Translations under genes and position numbers: made by a program
Shown here: positions 1 through 10,502 of the stretch, in pieces
Layout of the letters: each line of letters starts with the position of its first letter
How positions within the stretch are numbered: the stretch's first letter is position 1
NCBI GenBank assembly: GCA_003255065.1
Contig: QAOA01007909.1
Span: 3,339-67,338, forward strand
Reading direction: 5' to 3'
DNA: 64,000 bases
Source: Cercis canadensis
Lineage: Eukaryota > Streptophyta > Magnoliopsida > Fabales > Fabaceae
Notes under the pieces: model-generated
Seen by the model: only the letters and a program-made list of their open reading frames with translations
The model's database searches: none
What the model was told of the DNA's origin: nothing

Positions 1-291
1 GTCTTCCCCGGTGTGTGTGGAGCAAGTAAGAAGAGAGTGACTGGTAAGAAGATGAAGCATTCGCTCAAGCTTGTGAGGCAAACTAGGGTATTGATTTGGA
101 AGCTGATAAGCAATTTCAGAGGGTGTCATGAATCCACCAAGTGGGTTTCCTCTAGCAATTATCTCAAACAAATTCAGCTCAATGGCAGCATTTAGAATTG
201 CAGGCAAGACATTTGTAGTAGATACTTGCAAAGCAAGGAGGCAAGCTTCATCTTCAATTTCTTGAGTGGAGATTCTCCCATCAGAACTCAT
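1..291 (-). CDS. O-methyltransferase, second copy, first exon only (cut by window edge)
   Basis: The reverse strand from the ATG at 291-289 reads [20 protein letters not shown] and onward through the N-terminal dimerisation region of a plant caffeic acid O-methyltransferase-type (COMT) enzyme. It is almost identical to 12646-12937, the first exon of the complete copy, with only one or two base differences. The exon runs off the left edge, so the other exons should lie outside the window. The reading frame is open in the visible part. The shared upstream sequence ends only about 50 bases before the ATG, at 340, where the duplication breakpoint has replaced the original promoter. Whether this copy is expressed cannot be seen. 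Confidence 0.8.
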   Translation of the reverse strand, partial: MSSDGRISTQEIEDEACLLALQVSTTNVLPAILNAAIELNLFEIIARGNPLGGFMTPSEIAYQLPNQYPSLPHKLERMLHLLTSHSLLTCSTHTGED

Positions 292-340
292 AGTTGTTTT
301 GTTGTGTTTCTTATGTTTGCAGTTTTCAGAGTATGGATTA

Positions 341-784
341 TAGTCGGTATGGAAAATAAATTTAAATTTAAAGAATTTTTTTTTTGTGTAGATAAAATTT
401 AAACTTACCCCCAAGCTTCAATTCATACCTTTTTATTTTCTTCACTAGATGTTACATAACAGGATAGCTTATCTCTTCCCAAAATCCCACCCACTCAATT
501 TTAATGAGATTTAAATGCAAGGCCTCCATAATGGAGTACATAGAATTTAACCATTAAGTATTCTATTGGAGCTTTTAAAATTTAAATTCTTGAAAAGAAA
601 ACCCTTTTTATTAGGTTTTCGTCCACTATTTAGATAAAACCTGCATCATGTGCTCTCAGGAATCTACTCATTAAGGTTGCGAAATTGTGTAATTTACCCG
701 TATAATGCTTATAGGTAGACCTATGTATAATTTAGTAAGGGCAATTGCCCACATTTAATTTTTCAAAACCCTTTTTATGTGTTA
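341..784. repeat. One unit of the ~540-bp tandem repeat
   Basis: This is a single copy of the unit that forms a five-unit array at 13227-17096. Landmarks include gttacataacagg near 451 and agatttaaatgcaagg near 509. It is closest to the last unit of the right-hand array and abuts the FBD remnant exactly as that unit does. Confidence 0.85.
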
Positions 785-1227
785 TTATCTATTATACATT
801 GGCAGCCTCTTAAGCACAGGTGATGCTCCTAAACGAATCCTAAGAAACTCCATCTCTGGCATTGTTCCATTAAAATCTTCCATTCTCACCTCTACAAGTT
901 GATCAAAACTAGTGTTTGGCAAGTCTTGAGTATACAAAAATTCTAAGAAACATTCAGCAGAGATATCTGATCTACACTCATGGTACACCTGAAAATACAA
1001 TATTAGAAACATTTAATACAAAAAATAAGATTGTGGAATTCTTTTACAAGAACAAAAGTTGTATGGTAATTCTGCAATACATAATAATCTTTGTACAAGG
1101 CTGACCACAGTTTTTAGTTCCTGCAGGTTTGGGGAACTTCTCATCAAGCAAAGAGAACATGAGAACTCTTCGAATAAATCAAAATCTACTTTTTCCATTG
1201 TAAGACATTTTAGGTGATCTAGTAGAG
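785..1227 (-). pseudogene. F-box/FBD/LRR protein, C-terminal exons (left copy)
   Basis: Two exon-like pieces are read on the reverse strand. The first, 1227-1106, gives LKCLTMEKVDFDLFEEF followed by SSPNLQELKTV, typical of the last leucine-rich repeat of plant F-box/LRR proteins. The second, 988-785, gives VRMEDFNGTMPEMEFLRI and LGASPVLKRL, the FBD domain, then a stop. AG/GT borders and matching phase join them. The F-box and most LRRs are absent upstream, so this is a 5'-truncated remnant. F-box/FBD proteins are substrate receptors of SCF ubiquitin ligases, but this piece lacks the F-box and is unlikely to work. Confidence 0.75.
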
Positions 1228-2224
1228 CTGAAAGGCTTATAAAATGCAAGAATGGCATGCATGATATAGAAAAATATGTCAAACAAAAAATTATTTAGTG
1301 TAGATTAATGTGACCGGTGATATTCTTGCTGTGTAGGTTGATTCATTTACATTTTGTTGTTGATTCTAACTATTGTCTATTTCATTGCATTCACTTTTAT
1401 TATTAATAAAAACCAGAACTTTAAACAAGAAATCATTTGGATCAATTTAAATTGTAGCCACTAATATGGATTTAATTAGGAATATAAATAGATAAATGGC
1501 ATAATTTAAAATCAGATAGCTGTGTGAAAAAAAAAGAAGTGGTTTCATAATTTGATGGAGAAATGTTACTCAAACAATTCTATTCTATATCATAGTTGGC
1601 CCTAATTGAATTTGGGTTGTTTTCAAAAAGTTTTGAGTGGGTCTACATAAATTTGTAATGTAGTTGGAAAATGTGGTGTATGGTCTACATAAATTTGCAA
1701 AGTAGTTGGAAAGTGTGGCGTATGGTAACATTGCTCATGCGAACATTCTTGGCTATATTGTTATGTGGGAGGAGCAAAAAAAGAAAGCACCTTCCATTAG
1801 GAGGTCAGGGCAGAATAAACTCTTAATTTAAGTATCATCACGAAGATCTTGAAAAATAAAGTCACTCAATATGAGTCACATTCTCATATTGTTGACAAAA
1901 CTTAGTTTAAAGATAGTTAAAGAGGAGTGTAAATAGACAAAAAGAAGTATCAATCGCCTCACTCGAGAGGACCTGACTTACAATATTTGCATACTTGGGA
2001 CATTAATTGTACACACAAGGTGTAAACTATTCTTCTCCAAAATGAAACTAAAATGTAACATCAGCCATAGGAAAAAGTTCAACAAGACTTGGGTGTGACT
2101 TTTGGATGCTCAATCATCACTAGCAGAACCTCTTCGAATAATTATTTCTACTTTTGGTGAAGCTCTTCGAAATCAAGCTAATTCTATTAGAAACCTGTCT
2201 TCCTGCTTGACATCGTTTCTTGTA
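1228..2224. other. Non-coding stretch, duplicated
   Basis: No gene is seen. The sequence is AT-rich and unique apart from its copy at 17540-18754. A short internal repeat (gtctacataaatttg, twice near 1641 and 1683) is visible. At 1910-1915 the right copy carries about 210 extra bases. Confidence 0.6.
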
Positions 2225-2271
2225 TAAATTCACAGCCTTTGAAGCACATGTGATGCTCCTAAAAGAATCCT
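2225..2271 (-). pseudogene. Second FBD-domain tail fragment
   Basis: The reverse strand reads LRILLGASHVLQRL and then a stop, matching the end of the FBD remnant at 785-988 (LRIRLGASPVLKRL). It is cut immediately by the start of an LTR at 2276. Only about 15 codons remain, so it is a trace of a second FBD gene. Confidence 0.6.
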
Positions 2272-2275
2272 AAGA

Positions 2276-2875
2276 TGTTAGCCCCACAAGTCTTTGAACT
2301 TGTTTTGATGATAACAATAATGCCTTGTTATTTATTATATGTATTGTTTGTCTTGTTGCTATTAATCTGTGTTGTGTTTATAAGTTGTTATCTAGAACAT
2401 ATTTGAAATGAAGTCTTGGAGAACTTGTTCTTAAAAACTAGTTCTTGCTTGTGTGATGAGCTTTGAATTTTGCTGTTGTAGAGAAAGCTTGTCGAGGACC
2501 TGTCAACCAAATTCAGCCTTTTACAATCCAACTAAGAGTTGTGCTAGTGAGTTTGGAAAGTTCTCTGAGTTGACTGATGTGTAGTTTCCTTTCTCAAGGA
2601 ACACTTCACCTACTTTCTCTTATACAAGGACAAATCTCTTTTCACAAAAGGACAAAAGGACATGATGCATGATGGGCCTTGTGTCAGCTAGAGGAAAACC
2701 TTCTCTTAGCCTTTTGTGAAGACCTCACGTGCACAAGAAAGAAGATAAAAGCAAGAAGACTTTCAAGGCTTCAGTTTGATGCATGAAGAGTAGAAAGAAG
2801 AAAAACATTTTAGTGAGAGAAAGAAGCCATAGTCTCACTACATTTTGAAGGAAATTCACAAAGGCTCTGTGGTCA
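2276..2875 (+). mobile_element. LTR fragment, 5' part (copia-like)
   Basis: The piece starts TGTTAGCCCCACAAG and contains ttttgatgataacaat, a word shared with the solo LTR at 15232. It interrupts the FBD tail and ends at a Ty3/gypsy remnant. A related LTR 3' end lies at 6094-6380, so the original LTR was probably split by the intervening 3.2 kb. The right-hand copy starts at 18807. Confidence 0.6.
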
Positions 2876-2879
2876 CCAC

Positions 2880-3903
2880 ATCGACGCACGCTCACTAGCA
2901 GCCAGAGTCTTCCGAGCTGGTTACTACTGGATGACCTTGCCAACCAATGCTTTCGACCCCATGAAAAAGTGTGACAAGTGCCAAAAATTTGCCCACATTC
3001 ACTTGGCACCATCCTCTAATCTTCACACGACGGTCAAGCCGTAGCCATTCTGCATATGGGGACTAGACCTCCTAGGTCATTTTCTAGTAGCAGCCGGGCA
3101 AAAGAAATTTCTAATTGTTGCAATTGACTATTCTTCTAATTGGATTGAAGTCGAGCCCTTGGCTACAATTATAGCAAAAAATGCTAAGAAATTTCTTCAA
3201 ACTTTCATAATTTATAAGTTCAAAATCCTACATACAATAACAGCAGATAATGAGACCTAGTTCACAAACTCAAGGTTCCGAAAATTTTGTGTCAACCTAC
3301 AGGTCAGGTTGAACTTCACCTTGGTTGAGCATCCCTAGGCAAATGGATAGGTCGAAGTAGTAAATTGAATAATACTAGAAGGGTTGAAAAAGAGGTTGGA
3401 TCACACCAAAGACAAATGGACTAAAGAGCTCCAATGGGTACTATGACTTTACGAAACAACTCATCTGACCTCCACAGGTGATCATCTTATAAACTCACAT
3501 ATGGAGCTGAAGCAATGATACCGGTGGAAATCGGAGAACCAAGTTAGAGAATAAAACATTTTAATGCCGAGTAGAACCAAACAAAAAATGCATACAAGTT
3601 TAGAACTGCTAGAAGAAGAAAGAGAAAAGTCCAGACTCAAAATATTAGCCTACAAGCAAAGAATCACAAGATACTACAACACTAAAGTCAGGCCTATAGA
3701 ATTCCGACCAGGAAACCTTGTCCTCCGAAAAGCTAACATCACAAAAAAAATACCTCAACGAAAGTAAGCTCGCCACGAATTGGGAAGGCCTATACCGAGT
3801 TCAGGAAGTGCTAGGAAAGAAGGCCTACAAACTTGTAACCATGGAAGGCCTTAAAGTCCCTAGAACCGAGAATGTAACTAACCTCAAGATCTATGAAGAA
3901 TAA
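2880..3903 (+). pseudogene. Ty3/gypsy integrase remnant (left copy)
   Basis: Forward frames give the zinc-finger end CDKCQKFAHIHLAPSS, the core start WGLDLLGHF, FLIVAIDYSSNWIEVEPLA, an ITADNET block holding the second catalytic Asp, and VEVVN..ILEGLKKRLD with the catalytic Glu. The C-terminal segment 3564-3903 (FRPGNLVLRKANI, then LATNWEGLYRVQEVLG and KVPRTENVTNLK) ends at a stop. Several in-frame stops and one frameshift near 3765 show it is dead. Integrase inserts retroelement cDNA; protease, RT and RNase H are absent here. The C-terminal style fits the Tat/Athila side of gypsy elements, which is an inference. Confidence 0.85.
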
Positions 3904-3959
3904 TGCATTTCTGGTTACCGCAGAGTACAAATTCTGAGTTAAATTAAGAGCCAATACCC

Positions 3960-4440
3960 TCGAAGGACCAATGTGCTTCAAGCTGGTAAAAATACCGAGC
4001 TGTATCAAGCGTTTGTAACCATAATTATGAGTGCAAACACAAATGACCAATGTCCTTCAAGTAGGTAAACATATCGAATTGTATCAAGCATTTATAACCT
4101 TAACTATGAGTGCAAACACTAAAAGGACCAATTTCCTTCAAGCTAGGTAAAAATACTGAGCTGTATTAAGTGTTTGTAACCTCATGTGCAAACACAAAAA
4201 GGACCAATGTCCTTCAAGCCGGTAAAATTGTCGAGCTATATCAAGTGTTTGCAACCTCAACTATGAGTGCAAACACAAAAGACCAATGTCCTTCAAGCCG
4301 GTAAAAATACCAAGCTATATCAAGTGTTTACAACCTCAATTATGAGTTTAAACATTAAAAGGACCAATGTCCTTCAAGCCAGTGAAATACAGAGGTATAT
4401 CAAGTGTTTGTAACATCAATTGAGTGCAAACACTAAATTA
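3960..4440 (+). repeat. ~80-bp tandem repeats downstream of gypsy integrase
   Basis: There are about six imperfect monomers of roughly 80 bp, each containing aaggaccaatgtccttcaag, a panel like taccgagctatatcaag, and a tail gagtgcaaacac. The first word is an inverted repeat (AAGGAC-CAAT-GTCCTT). The array follows the integrase stop and probably belongs to the element's 3' untranslated region. The right copy is at 20490-20965. Confidence 0.85.
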
Positions 4441-4715
4441 AATGACTATTATCGAGCTTAAAATTAATAAGATTGTCTCCAGTTAAATTAACCTCGAGGC
4501 ACAATTCGAACCTCCAGTTAAATTTCTCAATGTAGGCAAGCTTATTACATTATACTTCGAGTTGAAATCTAGAACGCAAGATCTATAAAACTTATTACGT
4601 TTTGGTCTTATTTAAACTGCTTGGATAAAATCCTCTGATCGACTTGTTCTCGATCGTAAGGGAGATGGAAATCATGTCTCCTTCAGTGCATTCTCCACTA
4701 CTTGCTTCAACTTTC
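4441..4715 (+). other. Element tail between tandem repeats and telomere-like array
   Basis: No gene is seen. It probably continues the gypsy 3' untranslated region and is shared with the right copy. Confidence 0.4.
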
Positions 4716-6093
4716 ATTAAGCCTTAAACCCTAAACCCTTAACCTTAAATCCTAAACCTTAAATCATTAACCATAAACCATAAATCCTTTTCTCTAGACA
4801 ACATAAACCCTAAATCATAGATTCAAAAACTTAAACCCTAGACACTGAACTGTAAATTATTGAGCCCTAACCATAAACCGTTATCCTTAATCTTTTAATA
4901 CTAAACCTTTAACTCCTTAAATCCTAGGCCCTTAAGCCTAGACCCTAAACCTTAAATAATAGACTCTTAACCCTAAACATAAAACCCTAAACCCTAGATA
5001 GTAAACCTAAAAAGCCTAGACCTTAATCAAAATCCTTAACCCTAGATCTTAAATCCTAAACATTAAATCCTAAAGTTTAAACCCTAAACCTTTATCCTTA
5101 GGCCCAAAACCCTAGAAACTAAACTCAACCATAATCCCTAGCCTTTTCACCCTAAACCCAAAATTTTACACTCTAAATCCTAAACCCTTGGCCCTTAACC
5201 TTACACACTAAACTTTACACCCTAGACCCTTAAATCCTAAACCCTTTGCTCATAACACTAAACCCTCAACCTTACATTCTTAACCTTAATCACTAAACCC
5301 TAGACCTTAAACCCTAAAACTTAAAACCTAAATCTTATAGCCTTAAACATAAAATCATAAACCCTAAACCATTAGCCTTAAAAATATCCTAAACCCTACT
5401 TCTAAACCATAAACCTTAGAACCTTAACCTCAAGCCCTAAACCCTAAACCCTAAACCTTTGACCTGTAACTTTAAACCTAGACCTTTAACCTAAACCCTC
5501 AACGCTTAACCTTAATCCTTAAACCCAAGAGCTTAAACCTTAAACTCTAAATCCTTAACCTTAAACCTCTGATCCTTAACCCTAAACCTTAAGCCTTAAA
5601 CCATAAACCCTTGACCATTAACATGAGACCCTAGACCATTAACATTGAACACAAAACCTTAAACTATAAAACCTAGAAGCTTAATCCTAAACCTTAAACC
5701 TTAGATCCTTAATTCTAAACCCTAAATCATACATCCTAGACACTAAACCTTTAAAATCTATACACTAAACCCTAACTCCTAAACTGTAAGGTCTTAATCC
5801 TAATTTGTAAACCCTAGACAGTAAACTCACCCTAGACCATAACCAAAATCCCTTAACCTAAACCCTAGGCTCAAAACCCTATACCTTAAACAATAAATCA
5901 TAGACTACTAATCTTAAATCATAAATCCTAAACTCTAAACCCTAAACTCGACCTTAAACCTTAGACTTTAATCTTATGCCTATAACCCTAAACCCAAAAC
6001 CATAGGCACTTAGCACTAGACTCTATTCCTTAAACCCTACACCGTTAGCCTCATTTCTTGATGCTTAACCTTAAACCATTGAGCCTTAACACA
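4716..6093 (+). repeat. Degenerate telomere-like (CCCTAAA) array, left copy
   Basis: About 1.4 kb is dominated by variants of ccctaaa/cccttaa (aaaccctaaaccc near 4725, ccctaaaccctaaaccc near 5435) with mixed heptamers. The C-rich strand is the + strand throughout. Monomers are too degenerate for an active telomere, so this is an interstitial telomere-like sequence. It follows the gypsy tail directly. Confidence 0.9.
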
Positions 6094-6380
6094 AACTTGT
6101 TGTAAGGCTTGAAGAAGCTTGGAAAAATAAACTTGAAAAATACTGGAACCCCATGATTTGGGAGAAGTGGATGTAGGCATGTTAAGCCGAACCACTATAA
6201 AGTCTCTTGTAGATTTTCCTTCTCTCTATCTTTGATTCTCTGGATAAATTTCTATTTTGTTCTATATGGTTTATTAAGTTATTTCGTTATATTCAAATCT
6301 ATTATTTGAATTTTTTTTTGGAACAATTTTTTAATAATTCCTATTCAGCCCCTCTAAGAATAGACTCTGCAACTCTCACA
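6094..6380 (+). mobile_element. LTR fragment, 3' part (copia-like)
   Basis: The words gtggatgtaggca, ccgaaccactataaa and cctattcagcccctctaag match the 3' end of the solo LTR at 15232-16391. It ends gcaactctcaca. It probably belongs with the 5' LTR part at 2276. No matching target-site duplication is found across the split. Confidence 0.65.
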
Positions 6381-6439
6381 TGTCTGCCACCCGGCACTCG
6401 TGCATCGACTCGGATATAATTTTATCACAAGTTAATAAT

Positions 6440-6935
6440 TCTTAAATGGTATCACCCCATCTGGCCTCCTAAAACATAGGTTAGCATTGAACCTAGGTGT
6501 ACCTGTCATGTAATTAAGGAACATAGATCAACGGAATGGATTGTGTAATGGAACGAGAATAATAATCAGGCAACTTAGGAGATATATGATGGATGAAAAA
6601 GTTATTTCTGGTAGTAGCATAGGAGAAAATGTAATCATTCCAAGGATGAACCTGACATCCTTTGATAAGAAGATGTCTTTTTAAACTACAGAGAAGATAA
6701 TTTCCCCTCCATGTTTACTTTGACATGTCAATAAATAAGAGTCAAGGTCAATCCCTGTTGCATATTGGGTTATATATACCAAAACCGGTCTTTATTGATG
6801 GATAACTTTATGTGGCTTTTTCAAGGGTTCAAACGAGGAGTGATCTCAAAGTTTTAGCAATCGATATAAAGGGAAGTTCCACAACAAGCACCACAAATGT
6901 TGTCTTCAAATAGGTGTTTCATAAAATCACTCAAA
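6440..6935 (+). pseudogene. Helitron helicase (PIF1-like) C-terminal remnant
   Basis: Forward frames read GVPVM*LRNIDQRNGLCNGT, then SSIGENVIIPRMNLTSFD, and in shifted frames INKSQGQS-like and LYVAFSR-like blocks. These are the conserved C-terminal helicase motifs of plant Helitron Rep/helicase proteins, which drive rolling-circle transposition. Stops (for example after GVPVM) and frameshifts show decay. The Rep domain and the N-terminal part of the helicase are absent, the left side being cut at the LTR junction near 6380. The reading direction agrees with the Helitron 3' end at 7354. Confidence 0.75.
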
Positions 6936-7311
6936 AATGTATGAGATAAATTGAAATATATCATGTTCGTAAATACACATATAAAATTTAAAGATTTAAT
7001 TTCATACATTCTAATTATACCAATGTTGCAATTCCAATATCAGTACAAGTTCGTATAGACTTAGATGAAGATACTGATAGTTTCAATAAAAATTATACAC
7101 CATAGGTAGTTTGAGTATTTTCTCATTTTGCATAAGTTTAATACACTTTCAAATTTTCTATGGATTCATGATTGATACTTTTAATATATTGCATCTATAG
7201 TTCAAAATATGAAATTCATAATTGGTGTATTAGATCACATAGATTTATGTAGTTTATGCTTCTATAATCACATAAATTTCATCCCACATCATATTGCTTG
7301 GGGCACACGCT
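6936..7311 (+). other. Helitron 3' untranslated region
   Basis: AT-rich, with no gene, lying between the helicase remnant and the 3' hairpins. Confidence 0.5.
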
Positions 7312-7313
7312 CC

Positions 7314-7354
7314 GCCGCTCAGCGGCCCATGCATCGGTGCAGGAATAATACTAG
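7314..7354 (+). mobile_element. Helitron 3' terminus
   Basis: Two hairpins, GCCGCT-c-AGCGGC (7314-7326) and CC(a)TGCA-tcgg-TGCAGG (7327-7343), are followed by aataata and CTAG (7351-7354), with T as the next base. This is the standard Helitron 3' signature of a GC-rich hairpin, a short AT spacer, CTRR and insertion before T. It lies in the right order after the helicase remnant. Confidence 0.7.
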
Positions 7355-7576
7355 TATATAGAAAAGGAGAAGACATGGCCTTAACATATGACAAGTGTCA
7401 CAAAGTTAAAGTATTTTGCCCATTAAAAAAAATCAATTCTATAATAATTTAGAATTTAGAAATAGCTCAATAATTAAGAGAAGGAATTGGATTCAAATTC
7501 AAATACATCAATTCAATAATAATTTAGAAAGATAATTGTCCCTTATCAGATTTGAAATTCAAAAAAGTGGAATAAT

Positions 7577-10497
7577 TGTCACAACGTACCCGAAAGGTAA
7601 TCGCTATGCAGATGACAGACTTAGAAAAAAAGATTCGCTTTCAAAAGAAAACTTAGAGTCGCTACAAATTGTATTAAGAAAATAGGGAACAGTTGGAAAA
7701 TCTCCTTTCAATTTTAAAAATGGTCTGCGAACCTGATATGGCTCCGGAGTTAGTTTGTGTGTGAGGAAGGTGTTAAGCACCCCACAACACCTCTCTAAAA
7801 GTTGGTTACCCAATCGCTACGCAGATGACAGACTTAGAAAAAAAGATTCGCTTTGAAAAGAAAACTTAGAGTCGCTACAAATTGTATTAAGAAAATAGGG
7901 AACAGTTGGAAAATCCCCTTTCAATTTTAAAAATGGTCTGCGAACCAGAGATGGCTCCGGAGTTAGTTTGTGTGTGAGAAAGGTGTTAAGCACCCCACAA
8001 CACCTCTCTAAAAGTTGGTTACCCAAAATTAATTGTGCGAACATAGTATAACTAAAAAAAATGTATTTTATTTATCCCAAAAATAATAAGAGCGTTACAG
8101 AAATATCTGACAAAAATAAAGACGAAGAATTTAAACATACAATGCATGATTTCTCTACCAAGACCTAAATATTTCCTCCTTTTTCTCGCATAAAGTGCCT
8201 TCCAGGGTGGTGCCACATTCACCTAGGTTAGATAAACAAAGTTATTCCATAAAAGAATCAAACTCGATCTATCCTCCCATGATAAGTGAAAGGGGCATGC
8301 GGATGCTATGTGACACATATATACATCTTAAAGGAATGCAATGCATGGGTTTACAAATTATAAAATTGTTCAAGGATGGGGATCTTACGTACAAATGTAA
8401 AATAATATCAAAATAATCCTCAAGCTTCAAGCTTTTCATTAGTCTCAAACCTCAAACATGTAAAGGTAGATTCCCTTGCATCACATAGTCTCACCAACAT
8501 TACCAAGAAAAAAACTTCAGCACTCATAGAAACAATAATTAGTGAAAATAATAATGAAGAAACATCATCTAAAGCCTATCAAGTAAAATGTAGCTGCTCT
8601 AACACAACCAAAGCAAAGCCTTCAACAAGAGAACTTAAGAATAAAAGTCAACTCTGAAATTGAAACATAATAAACTAAAAGAGACAAAACAGCACCTTAG
8701 ATGAGGGTAGGGCAGCAGCCAAACATACACCAAGTAAACCTCAAGAGAATACAAAAAGCTGACCCAAGATGGCATCAAAGTTACCCTTGAAACAAACCTA
8801 AAAGTAGAGAGACAAAAAATTCCAAAACAATGCCAAAACAGCAAACAGCAACCAAAACACTTTTAAAACTATTGCAAACATCACCTAAAAACTTTCAGTA
8901 GTACACAGAAAATTGAGGGCCAATTTAGTTGAAAAGTTAGAACACATGTCAAGGAATTTTAATTCAAAACTTTTACACATGAAGCATGGGTTTCATGGTT
9001 CTAGTGAGACAAAAATCACAAAAAAATGAGCTCAATAGCTCCATCTAGAAATAAATAAAAAAACAAGGACTCCCAAAGAAAACTAACAAACCTGATAGAG
9101 AAGAAAAACAACTTCAAAGAAAAACTAGGAACAGGAGAAAGAGAATTTGGTTTTCAATTTTTTAAACACAAGAGCCACATGTCTCCTGGTTCTAAAAATT
9201 CAAGAATCACTCAAATCATAGCTCTGTAGCTCACACTGGGAAATAAAAATCGACGGTTGCCAGAGAAGACTGACAGACTCGAAATAACAGAAAAATAATC
9301 AATTTCAAATAAAAATTGGGAGCACGAGAAAAGAAATTTGGCAATGAAATTTTTATATATAAGAAAAACATGCTTCAAATTGGAGCTCTGTAGCTCCATT
9401 TGGAAAATAAAAATTGAAGGTTGCCAGATAAGACTGACAGACCCAAAAATGCAAAATCCAAAACCAAACCAAGTGTTATCAAGCAAAGAAACAAGTCACA
9501 GAACCAAAATCAGAATTATTTCTATATCAACATCTGAAATTGAATTTAAATTTAGGAATCCAACATCATAGATAGCCTAGAACCATAAGAATCAATCTTA
9601 AACTCCATCAAACTACACTATGATTCAAAAATTCAGCAAATTCATTTACACATAACAACAAATACACAAATTATCCAACATGAATCCAAATACTAGCAGT
9701 AAAGATGGATAGAGCAGAGATTATCCTTGCAGAATGAATTTGATAGAGATTCAAACATTCTTATCTCTGTGATTCCCTTTCTTTCTCTCAAGTTCCTCCC
9801 TCTCTCACTCTTTCTTCTTCCCTTTTCTCTTTCCCTCTTTCTCTTTTTTGCTTTTCCAATTTTGCCCTTTTTCTTTTTGTTTTTTGTTTAACAACAAATA
9901 AATCAACTTCATAATAAATAAAGGGAAAAAAGAACCAATGAGAGTGGTAGTTTTAAGCAAACTGCCTTCCCATTGGTCCAAGTACTTACTTATGATGCAA
10001 AAACTTAATTATTTACAATTTTCCTTTTCTCTTTTTTTTTTAAAGAAAACGAATGAATTATATAACAATAAAAAAAAAAGTGGGCCAATAAGAGAGCAAG
10101 TGTACCCAACCTTCTTTCCTATTGGCTCTAATGCTCCCCCATGATGACAAAAAAATTATATTTTTTCAGAAATTTCTTTTCATAAAAATGAAATTAAAAA
10201 TTAAAGAACACTAAAAGAAAAAGATAGAATTTAGAAAAAGGCCAAATCCAAATTATGAAGAAGTGGGCTAGGCTAAGTGCTAAAGTGGGCTAAACATGTT
10301 TCTCATTTTATACAAACTTGAAGCCCAAAAACAAAAAACAAGAAATAAAATGATTTATTAAAGTGATTTTAACTAAACAAAATTATTTTTGCAATTCATG
10401 AATTTTGGCAAATGCAAAAGAACAAGATATAGAAAAATGCATTTTTTTAATTTTCTAAGAAAGTAAAAAAAAAATCTGATAAACTACGGTGTCTACA
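7577..10497 (-). mobile_element. Solo LTR, 2.9 kb (gypsy-type), TSD ATAAT
   Basis: On the reverse strand it starts TGTAGACACCGTAG (at 10497) and ends GGTACGTTGTGACA (at 7577), so it has TG...CA ends. The flanks 7572-7576 and 10498-10502 are both ATAAT, a perfect 5-bp target-site duplication. No coding domain, primer-binding site or second LTR is seen. This is the product expected from recombination between two LTRs. It holds a 213-bp tandem duplication at 7599-8024, imperfect internal repeats (agctctgtagctc near 9222 and 9382) and a pyrimidine-rich tract at 9765-9860. Confidence 0.88.
7599..8024. repeat. 213-bp tandem duplication inside solo LTR
   Basis: The segment starting aatcgctatgcagatgacag at 7599 recurs at 7812 with a few changes. 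The unit covers the LTR 3' end region that reads gcgactctaagttttc on the reverse strand. Open frames through it are not genes. Confidence 0.9.
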
Positions 10498-10502
10498 ATA
10501 AT

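Larger units (their letters stand above)
341..6093. repeat. Segmental duplication, left copy
   Basis: This block matches 16653-22809 nearly base for base. It begins at the shared word tagtcggtat and ends at ttaacacaaa. The offset between copies grows from 16312 to about 16714, mainly through a 210-bp indel (extra in the right copy near 18236-18445) and a 182-bp repeat at a single N in the right copy. Together with the duplicated OMT exon this shows a tandem segmental duplication. Confidence 0.93.

Noticed and set aside
2725..3012. 95-codon reverse frame (also 19259-19546)
   Set aside because: Crosses the LTR/gypsy junction antisense to the integrase zinc finger, so it is a shadow.
3960..4440. 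CRISPR-like regular repeats
   Set aside because: Monomers are directly tandem without unique spacers and lie in a plant retroelement tail.
7604..8044. Two similar ~70-codon reverse frames
   Set aside because: They are the two copies of the 213-bp tandem duplication in an LTR end, not genes.
9938..10144. Short open frames in the gypsy-type LTR
   Set aside because: No domain, and inside a solo LTR.
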